6,060 nucleotides of DNA. Source: Thermococcus sp. (GTDB taxonomy: Archaea; Methanobacteriota_B; Thermococci; Thermococcales; Thermococcaceae). The stretch is from the NCBI GenBank assembly GCA_026987155.1, contig JALSNG010000109.1, positions 1 through 6,060 on the forward strand, written 5' to 3'. Of the stretch, positions 1 through 6,060 are shown one piece after another (the stretch's first letter is position 1; the number at the start of each line of letters is the position of its first letter). The notes beneath the pieces were generated by a model. That model was not told the origin of the DNA. It ran no database searches and saw only the letters and a list, made by a program, of their open reading frames with translations. The position numbers and the translations under genes were made by a program.

Positions 1-969
1 CTTAATCAAGCCCTCACGGAAGGCGTCCTCTATCATATTCCTCTCCGCCCTGCTCAGCCCTGCGTGGTGGAAGGCCACACCACCTCTGATGGCTTTTTTA
101 AGCTTCTCGTTGGTCGGGTTCTCCTCAAGGGAATCCGCGAGCTCCTTAAGCTGCCTCATTTCAGGCCGGGTCAGGAGTTTTGCTACCTTTGAAGACAGGG
201 AGACGGCTTCCTTTTCCGCCGAGCGGCGGGTGTTCACAAAGACGAGCGCCCCCTTACCCATCCTCACGGCACCTACAACAAGGGAGTACCAGTTCTCGGG
301 GTAGCGGTCTATTTTGCCATCCTCCCAGATGAGCTCACCGAGGTGAAAGACGCCCTTCCTAAGCTCAACCGGCCGCCAGTCGCTCACAACGAGCTCTGCG
401 TTGAGCCACTCCGCCAGCTCCTCTGCGTTTCCGACGGTGGCACTCAGGGCCAGAATCTGCGCCCTTCCAAGGAGATGGCTGAGAATCATCTCAAGGGTTG
501 CACCGCGGTCGTAGGAGCCTATGAGGTGGACCTCATCAGCAATTACAAGCTTGACGTCTTTAATCCAGTTCGAGCCGTGCCTCAGGAGTGAGTCGAACTT
601 TTCGGAGGTGGCAATGATTATGTCGTACCTCCCGAGCCACTCGTCGGTCGAGTCGTAGTCACCGGTGGTGGCCGCGACGCGAAGACCGAGGGGCTCCCAT
701 ACTTTGAACTCCCGGTACTTTTCTTCAGCCAGAGCCTTGAGCGGGACGAGATATACGGCCTTTCCTCCCTCGCGGAGGAGCTTGTTCACCATAACTATCT
801 CGCTCACAAGGGTCTTCCCGCTCGCGGTGGGGATAGCCAGAACGAGGTTTTTTCCCTCCAGGACGCCGCTCTTCAAAGCTTCAGCCTGCGGCGGATAAAG
901 CTCCTCTATGCCCCTTCCGATTATTATCCTTTTAACCCTCTCATCAACGGGAAGTTCTTCTATTCTCAT
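1..969 (-). CDS. hel308: ATP-dependent DNA helicase Hel308 (Hjm), N-terminal 323 residues, runs off the left edge
   Basis: Ski2-like superfamily 2 DNA helicase that unwinds lagging strands at stalled forks and acts in replication-coupled repair. Visible in order: a Q-motif-like YPPQAEAL (residues 25-32), Walker A PTASGKT (47-53), VPLKALAEEK (76-85), a DEVH box (145-148), SATVGN (176-181), FVNTRRSAEKEA (244-255) and FHHAGLSRAER (300-310). Both RecA-like domains are thus largely present. The winged-helix, ratchet and C-terminal helix-loop-helix domains lie outside the window; family proteins are about 720 residues. The N terminus MRIEELPVDERV matches Pyrococcus and Thermococcus Hel308 as I remember them, which favours the ATG at 969. 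An in-frame ATG at 975 would add Met-Glu. The reading frame is intact. It is transcribed divergently from the RAM-domain gene. Confidence 0.95.
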   Translation of the reverse strand, partial: MRIEELPVDERVKRIIIGRGIEELYPPQAEALKSGVLEGKNLVLAIPTASGKTLVSEIVMVNKLLREGGKAVYLVPLKALAEEKYREFKVWEPLGLRVAATTGDYDSTDEWLGRYDIIIATSEKFDSLLRHGSNWIKDVKLVIADEVHLIGSYDRGATLEMILSHLLGRAQILALSATVGNAEELAEWLNAELVVSDWRPVELRKGVFHLGELIWEDGKIDRYPENWYSLVVGAVRMGKGALVFVNTRRSAEKEAVSLSSKVAKLLTRPEMRQLKELADSLEENPTNEKLKKAIRGGVAFHHAGLSRAERNMIEDAFREGLIK

Positions 970-996
970 CTCCATCCCCAATAGGTAGGGAAAGCG

Positions 997-1012
997 TTTT
1001 ATATGTTTTTGG
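997..1012 (-). promoter_or_regulatory. BRE/TATA promoter of hel308
   Basis: On the minus strand CCAAAAAC is followed by ATATAAAA (TATA, 1004-997). A start about 26 bases downstream of the TATA centre falls near 975, which gives a leaderless transcript (ATG 975) or one with about six leader bases (ATG 969). No well-spaced GGTG site precedes either ATG, consistent with a very short leader. The distances were counted by hand and the transcript start is inferred. Confidence 0.6.
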
Positions 1013-1039
1013 CCTGTGGCAGGAAGCATGAAAATCCTA

Positions 1040-1053
1040 CGAAAAGCTTAAAT
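1040..1053 (+). promoter_or_regulatory. BRE/TATA promoter of the RAM-domain gene
   Basis: CGAAAAG (BRE-like) is followed by CTTAAAT (1047-1053). The predicted start is near 1075, giving a leader of about 25 bases that contains the GGTGGTGA ribosome binding site. The element lies 36 bases from the hel308 TATA box on the other strand, so the two divergent promoters are close but not overlapping. Confidence 0.55.
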
Positions 1054-1101
1054 GAGATGGGAGCCGTAGATAGAGTGTAAAGCCTTTCAGCGGTGGTGAA
1101 C

Positions 1102-1344
1102 ATGGTCAGGTCGTATGTTTTGTTGACTGTTGAGATTGGTAAGGTTGAGAGCGTTATAGAGGCTCTCAAGCAGATTCCGGGTGTGACCAAGGCCGATGCC
1201 GTCACGGGGCCCTACGACGCAATAGTACACATTGAGGCAGGCGACCTCGGGGAGCTAACGAGAAAAATACTGCACGACATCCACAACATCGACGGCGTTA
1301 TAGACACGACCACGGCAATAGTCGTGGAAATGGAAGAGGAGTGA
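1102..1344 (+). CDS. Stand-alone Lrp/AsnC ligand-binding (RAM) domain protein, 80 aa
   Basis: The product starts MVRSYVLLTVEIGKVESV and is a single RAM (Lrp/AsnC effector-binding) alpha/beta fold. It has the characteristic PGVTKADAVTGPYDAIVHIE segment near residues 25-44 and ends in IVVEMEEE. The DNA-binding helix-turn-helix of full-length Lrp proteins is absent. This matches the 'demi' feast/famine regulators of Pyrococcus, which form dimers or larger assemblies, bind amino acids and may join full-length Lrp proteins. ATG 1102 is chosen because GGTGGTGA (1092-1099) lies just upstream; two GTG codons at 1093 and 1096 are in frame but sit inside that ribosome binding site. Its stop is one base from the SRP19 stop. 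Family assignment is firm; the ligand and partners are unknown. Confidence 0.9.
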   Translation: MVRSYVLLTVEIGKVESVIEALKQIPGVTKADAVTGPYDAIVHIEAGDLGELTRKILHDIHNIDGVIDTTTAIVVEMEEE

Positions 1345-1345
1345 G

Positions 1346-1693
1346 TCACCTCTTTTTCTTCCCGGATTTGTGCTTTTTGGGTTTGGATTGTTTGCTTCTG
1401 GCCTTCCTAATCTCACGTATCTTTTGGGCAAGCAGGCGGAGGCTTTTACCCTTTCCGTGGGGACTCTCCATCCTAACCATTCCCTTAAGCCTGTACTCCT
1501 CATCGAGACCGGCAAGGCGGGGGTTGAGCTTATTAGCGTCGAACTCAACAACCCTCATCCCAAGAGATTGAGCCGCGTCAACTATCTCATGGACGGACGG
1601 CCCTTCAACGGCAAGGTCCCCCCTTATCAACCTACCGTACTTTCGCGTGAGCCTTGCGTCAATCTCCGATGGCCAGACGATGAACTTCCCCAT
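1346..1693 (-). CDS. srp19: Signal recognition particle subunit SRP19, 115 aa
   Basis: SRP19 binds the tips of helices 6 and 8 of 7S RNA and prepares the RNA for SRP54, so it acts in co-translational targeting of membrane and secreted proteins. The protein begins MGKFIVWPSEID with the family pattern WPSEID..LTRKYGR (7-21), then NKLNPRLAGLDEE (54-66), GMVRMESPHGKGKSL (71-85) and a basic helix QKIREIRK. The C-terminal 20 residues are almost all Lys, Arg, Ser and His, somewhat longer than many archaeal SRP19 proteins of about 100 residues, and fit RNA contact. ATG 1693 is preceded by AGGTGGT at good spacing. It is convergent with the RAM gene and divergent from the DUF257 gene. Confidence 0.93.
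   Translation of the reverse strand: MGKFIVWPSEIDARLTRKYGRLIRGDLAVEGPSVHEIVDAAQSLGMRVVEFDANKLNPRLAGLDEEYRLKGMVRMESPHGKGKSLRLLAQKIREIRKARSKQSKPKKHKSGKKKR
1351..1361 (+). terminator. T-rich tract after the RAM-domain gene
   Basis: TCTTTTTCTTC begins seven bases after the TGA stop, with a second TTTTT at about 1373-1377. Thermococcales terminate mostly on T-runs, so this is a plausible terminator. The same bases encode the lysine-rich tail of SRP19 on the other strand, so the T-richness may be a coding by-product. Confidence 0.35.
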
Positions 1694-1703
1694 TAGACCA
1701 CCT

Positions 1704-1717
1704 GAAAAGTTTAAAAA
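1704..1717 (+). promoter_or_regulatory. BRE/TATA promoter of the DUF257-trmI operon
   Basis: GAAAAG (BRE-like, 1704-1709) is followed by TTTAAAAA (1710-1717). This predicts a start near 1740 and a leader of about ten bases carrying GGTGGGTG before ATG 1750. The element lies inside the predicted promoter-to-start interval of SRP19 on the other strand. Confidence 0.55.
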
Positions 1718-1724
1718 AAGGACG

Positions 1725-1741
1725 CTTAAAAACCCTTTTGG
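1725..1741 (-). promoter_or_regulatory. BRE/TATA promoter of SRP19
   Basis: On the minus strand CCAAAAGGG is followed by TTTTTAAG. The TATA centre near 1729 predicts a start near 1703, ten bases before ATG 1693 and including its GGTGG site. A second AT-rich stretch (TTTAAAC, near 1716-1710) is too close to the ATG to serve this strand. The element overlaps the transcribed leader region of the opposite gene. Confidence 0.5.
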
Positions 1742-1749
1742 TGGGTGTA

Positions 1750-2379
1750 ATGGCGTCATCTATCGAAGAATACCTCCTCGGGGAAGTTGACAAAGGCGAG
1801 ATAATTCTCATCGAGCACTCCTCTCGCGTCCCCATCGAAGATCTATCCTGGAGCGTTCTCATGCCCTCCCTGACGAGCAGGGGAGGCGTTGTTGTATTGG
1901 ACTTCTTCGGAGTTGGAAGCCTGCTCTTCAGAAACTACGAGAGAAAAGCTCCCGGAAAGGACTACAAAAGGCTCCTGGAAACCATGAAAGGCCTAAAGGT
2001 CGTTCAGATAGGACCGAGTGTAGTCAACTACGGGGAGGTTCTCGAAACGATAGTCCCCAGCGAAGATTCCCGGAACTTCCTCAAAAACTATCACGCAGTC
2101 ATAAGCAGGATATCAAAGCTACCAAGGAAACCCAAGTACATGGTGGTGTTCGGTTTTGGAGAGTACATCTACTTCGGGGGAGACACCATCTTAAAAAACC
2201 TCCTAACGGCACTGGCCACTATACCCCTCGATGACTGGGCGGTGTTGGCTTTTATAAACGTGGACGTCCTTAAAAAAGAACAGCTGGCCCTCCTCGAATC
2301 TATATCCTCCGCGGCGTTCCACATAACGAAGGGGGGTATTGAAATCAGAAAGGTGAAGCGACGTGGAGAAAGGGAGTAA
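1750..2379 (+). CDS. DUF257 family protein, function unknown, 209 aa
   Basis: The start MASSIEEYLLGEVDKG, the segment GEIILIEHSSRVP (16-28) and the hydrophobic strand GGVVVLDFFGVGSLLF (45-60) fit the Thermococcales-restricted DUF257 family, which I recognise by pattern rather than by a search. The strand order and the basic C terminus GGIEIRKVKRR recall RecA/KaiC-like domains, but there is no Walker A GxxxxGK[ST]. If that fold is right it is a degenerate, probably non-ATPase member; this is inference. There is no signal peptide, and no clear membrane span despite hydrophobic strands. ATG 1750 is chosen because GGTGGGTG (1740-1747) precedes it. The last 17 bases overlap the start of trmI, so both are probably made from one mRNA with coupled translation. 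Confidence 0.8.
   Translation: MASSIEEYLLGEVDKGEIILIEHSSRVPIEDLSWSVLMPSLTSRGGVVVLDFFGVGSLLFRNYERKAPGKDYKRLLETMKGLKVVQIGPSVVNYGEVLETIVPSEDSRNFLKNYHAVISRISKLPRKPKYMVVFGFGEYIYFGGDTILKNLLTALATIPLDDWAVLAFINVDVLKKEQLALLESISSAAFHITKGGIEIRKVKRRGERE
2351..2356 (+). promoter_or_regulatory. Ribosome binding site that fixes the GTG start of trmI
   Basis: AGGTGA lies inside the DUF257 coding region, six bases before GTG 2363. The protein N terminus read from this GTG aligns with Pyrococcus TrmI, so the non-ATG start is well supported. Confidence 0.65.
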
Positions 2380-3121
2380 AGTCCTTCTCATAGACAGAAG
2401 GGGAAAGAGATACCTCGTCACCGTAGGGGAAAGGGAGTTCCATACCGATCTGGGGATACTGAACCTCGGCGAGCTCCTTGAAAAGAACTACGGAGAGACC
2501 ATCCTCTCTCACAAGGGAGAGGAGTTCAAGATACTTAAACCCAGCCTCAGGGACTACATAGAGAAAATGAAGAGAGGGCCCCAGATAGTCCATCCAAAGG
2601 ATGCAGGGATAATAATAACCTACGCCGGAATCTCTCCCGGGGACTTTGTTGTGGAAGCCGGGGTCGGCAGCGGGGCCCTAACTATATACCTGGCCAACGC
2701 AGTGGGGCCAATGGGTAAAGTCGTCAGCTATGAAGTGCGGGAGGACTTCGCACGGATAGCCGAGAGAAACATCACAGAAATCGGATTCGGGGAGAGGGTT
2801 AAGATAAAACTCAAGGACATCTACGAGGGAATAGACGAACGGAGAGTTGACCACGTAGTACTCGACCTGCCCCAGCCTGAAAGGGTTTTACCCCATGCGG
2901 TGAAAGCTCTAAAACCCGGCGGCTTTTTCGTTGCCTACACTCCCTGCGCAAACCAAGTCCATCGCTTTTACAGGGCCCTCGAAGAATACCGGGAACACTT
3001 TTACAAACCCCAGACCGTGGACGTCCTCGTAGTTGAACACGAGATCAAAAGGGAGTGCTTCAGACCGAGGACTATGAACATGCTGCACACGGGTTACATA
3101 ACTTTCCTCAGGAAGCTGTAA
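2363..3121 (+). CDS. trmI: tRNA (adenine-57/58-N1)-methyltransferase TrmI, 252 aa
   Basis: S-adenosylmethionine-dependent enzyme that makes m1A58 and, in Thermococcales, m1A57 (an intermediate to 1-methylinosine) in the T-loop of tRNA; it works as a homotetramer. The small N-terminal beta domain (1-60) is followed by RGPQIVHPKD (71-80), the SAM motif VVEAGVGSGALT (96-107), acidic E124 in VVSYEVRED for the SAM ribose, and the catalytic-site motif DLPQP (168-172). Cys195 (TPCANQ) and Cys232 (RECFRP) correspond to the pair reported to form intersubunit disulfides in the Pyrococcus abyssi enzyme. Length and motifs are normal. It starts with GTG, overlaps DUF257 by 17 bases and overlaps the following minus-strand gene by 14 bases at its 3' end. 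Confidence 0.95.
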   Translation: MEKGSKVLLIDRRGKRYLVTVGEREFHTDLGILNLGELLEKNYGETILSHKGEEFKILKPSLRDYIEKMKRGPQIVHPKDAGIIITYAGISPGDFVVEAGVGSGALTIYLANAVGPMGKVVSYEVREDFARIAERNITEIGFGERVKIKLKDIYEGIDERRVDHVVLDLPQPERVLPHAVKALKPGGFFVAYTPCANQVHRFYRALEEYREHFYKPQTVDVLVVEHEIKRECFRPRTMNMLHTGYITFLRKL

Positions 3122-3296
3122 TCCCTTCATCGAAGGTTAAATAGGCCACAGTACCAAAGAGAATGACTCCACAGACTGCCTGGAAAAGGGGATTCCCCGG
3201 GAGTTTCACCACCTTCGAGACCAGATTGTAGAGCACAGGCCAGAACAGAGAGATTGATGTAAGAACAACCGCCAGAGAGTATATCTCTCGCTTCAT
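3108..3296 (-). CDS. Small two-helix membrane protein, 62 aa, function unknown
   Basis: I do not recognise a family. The protein MKREIYSLAV... has two hydrophobic stretches, about residues 5-26 (ending in FWPVLYNLV) and 36-55 (PLFQAVCGVILFG), separated by a short KVVKLPGN turn. With two N-terminal basic residues this predicts a small integral membrane hairpin. It is probably real: GGGGGTGA lies five bases before ATG 3296, and a BRE/TATA element sits at the right distance upstream. The last codons overlap the end of trmI on the other strand by 14 bases. It is divergent from the Nfn operon, so it shares the intergenic region that contains a SurR-like site. A TTG at 3311 is in frame but sits upstream of the ribosome binding site. 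Confidence 0.65.
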   Translation of the reverse strand: MKREIYSLAVVLTSISLFWPVLYNLVSKVVKLPGNPLFQAVCGVILFGTVAYLTFDEGITAS

Positions 3297-3328
3297 GAAG
3301 CTCACCCCCAACGAGCTTTTTGTGAACG

Positions 3329-3345
3329 TTTTTTAAGATTTTCCC
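3329..3345 (-). promoter_or_regulatory. BRE/TATA promoter of the small membrane protein gene
   Basis: On the minus strand GGGAAAAT is followed by CTTAAAAAA (3337-3329). The predicted start is near 3307, giving a leader of about eleven bases with GGGGTGAG before ATG 3296. Its good spacing is the main reason to believe the short gene. Confidence 0.5.
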
Positions 3346-3374
3346 GGACCTCTCGATGATTATTTAGACACCAA

Positions 3375-3391
3375 AACCTTTGGTTGACAAC
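3375..3391 (+). promoter_or_regulatory. Extended SurR-type redox regulator site
   Basis: AAC-CTTTG-GTT-GAC-AAC is an exact match to AACn5GTTn3AAC, the reverse complement of the SurR consensus GTTn3AACn5GTT described in Pyrococcus furiosus. SurR loses DNA binding when elemental sulfur oxidises its CxxC, switching the cell between hydrogen and sulfide production. The site ends three bases before the TATA box, so it covers the expected BRE position. Upstream placement resembles SurR-activated promoters, but contact with the BRE leaves repression possible. All nine fixed bases match; binding itself is inferred. Confidence 0.65.
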
Positions 3392-3394
3392 ATC

Positions 3395-3402
3395 TTTATA
3401 AG
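3395..3402 (+). promoter_or_regulatory. TATA box of the Nfn/Sud operon
   Basis: TTTATAAG is the best TATA box between the divergent genes. It predicts a start near 3424, giving a leader of about 40 bases that ends in GGAGGTG (3452-3458) before ATG 3464. No convincing purine-rich BRE precedes it; the SurR-like site occupies that place. Confidence 0.6.
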
Positions 3403-3463
3403 CACCATAAGTGGTAGTAGAGAATAGATGATCAAATCCGGACGTATGCACGGAGGTGTTCAT

Positions 3464-5790
<2,327 letters not shown>

Positions 5791-5794
5791 GCCC

Positions 5795-5808
5795 TTTTAT
5801 TTTTCTTT
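5795..5808 (+). terminator. T-rich terminator after the Nfn/Sud operon
   Basis: TTTTATTTTTCTTT starts five bases after the large-subunit stop, with no hairpin needed, as is usual for archaeal T-run termination. It overlaps the last codons of the decayed ATPase gene on the other strand (AAA, GAA, AAA, TAA). Confidence 0.55.
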
Positions 5809-6060
5809 GAAGCACGCTTCCAGTATAGGGTCCAAAATCACGTAGTGAACGTTCCCCCTTCGATTCTTTTCTCAAGGAAAGATGAATCCACAAGCCCCTT
5901 AAGGAGCCTCGCCAGGACGCTATCCGCTATGCTCCTACCCTCCTTTCTCTCAAGTCCCATATCTCGCGGTTCTCACGGAAGAAGGCGTTGATGGCACTCT
6001 CTATTCTCTTGTAGACGTCCATGCGGGAGTTTGAATTGACACCGCGGAGATCCACGAGAA
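5797..6060 (-). pseudogene. Decayed archaeal ATPase gene: internal deletion plus frameshifts; 5' part beyond the right edge
   Basis: Three minus-strand pieces in different frames read as parts of one Thermococcales archaeal-type ATPase (PF01637-like) with a C-terminal helix-turn-helix. From 6058, VDLRGVNSNSRMDVYKR and INAFFRENREIWDL resemble the region just after the P-loop; this frame stops at 5927. From about 5954, LERKEGRSIADSVLARL and KGLVDSSFLEK look like the C-terminal winged-helix. From about 5867, NRRGNVHYVILDP and ILEACFKEK end at TAA 5797. A single missing A in the run 5867-5870 would join the last two pieces as FLEKKNRRGNVHYV. The first two pieces are normally separated by well over a hundred residues, so an internal deletion is inferred at about 5950-5957. 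The family is recognised by pattern only. It converges on the Nfn operon with six bases between stops. Confidence 0.7.

Noticed and set aside
665..898. Open frame on the plus strand opposite hel308, and similar ones at 89-304 and 343-591
   Set aside because: They lie wholly within the intact, motif-rich hel308 frame on the other strand and resemble no protein family.
1370..1696. 108-codon plus-strand open frame
   Set aside because: Antisense shadow of SRP19; composition is unlike a real protein and there is no promoter or ribosome binding site.
1709..1719. TTTAAAC on the minus strand as an SRP19 TATA box
   Set aside because: It would place the transcript start inside the SRP19 coding region; the upstream TTTTTAAG fits better.
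3371..3383. Small inverted repeat CCAAA-acc-TTTGG
   Set aside because: Overlaps the SurR-like site and is short; more likely incidental or part of that site than a separate operator.
3353..3434. CGATGATT and ATGATCA, near matches to a C/D guide RNA C box
   Set aside because: Each deviates from RTGATGA and no paired D box (CTGA) at suitable distance was seen.
3428..3463. Upstream in-frame ATG codons (3428 and 3446) that would extend the Nfn small subunit by 12 or 6 residues
   Set aside because: The extension overlaps the GGAGGTG ribosome binding site of ATG 3464, and the residues do not look like family sequence. ATG 3428 lies almost at the predicted transcript start, so a leaderless variant is not fully excluded.
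5927..6022. Short minus-strand frame starting MDVYKR as an independent small gene
   Set aside because: No ribosome binding site or promoter was seen, and its sequence continues upstream without interruption as part of the ATPase-like frame.

Overview
The window looks like chromosomal DNA of a hyperthermophilic archaeon of the order Thermococcales, most likely a Thermococcus. The evidence is the protein content (Hel308/Hjm helicase, SRP19, archaeal TrmI, a DUF257 protein and a two-subunit Nfn/Sud flavoprotein). The signals agree: GGTG-type ribosome binding sites, BRE/TATA promoters about 25 bases before predicted transcript starts, and a moderately GC-rich, tightly packed layout. All names come from reading translations and from remembered family features; no search was run.

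Left part (1-1693): the N-terminal 323 residues of hel308 run leftward out of the window. A separate promoter fires rightward into a gene for an 80-residue stand-alone Lrp/AsnC ligand-binding (RAM) domain. That gene ends one base from the end of the leftward SRP19 gene, so the two stop codons form TGA-G-TCA.

Middle (1694-3296): SRP19 and the rightward DUF257-trmI operon diverge from a 56-bp gap in which the two core promoters are interleaved. DUF257 (function unknown) overlaps trmI (tRNA m1A57/58 methyltransferase) by 17 bases. The 3' end of trmI overlaps, tail to tail, a gene for a 62-residue two-helix membrane protein.

Right part (3297-5790): a 167-bp divergent promoter region carries a perfect match to the extended SurR site (GTTn3AACn5GTT, reverse orientation), three bases upstream of the TATA box of a two-gene operon. 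The operon encodes the small and large subunits of a ferredoxin:NADP(H) oxidoreductase of the Nfn/Sud/GltA family. All FeS ligands and both nucleotide folds of the large subunit are present. The glycine-rich NAD loop of the small subunit is divergent, which points to the less understood NfnII-like branch rather than standard bifurcating NfnI.

Right edge (5797-6060): a leftward, decayed archaeal ATPase gene. An N-terminal segment is joined directly to the C-terminal segment in another frame, and there is a further single-base frameshift near the end.

The strongest leads are the SurR site controlling a divergent Nfn paralogue, the interleaved SRP19/DUF257 promoters, and the internally deleted ATPase. 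I saw no CRISPR array, tRNA or rRNA gene, insertion sequence or replication origin.
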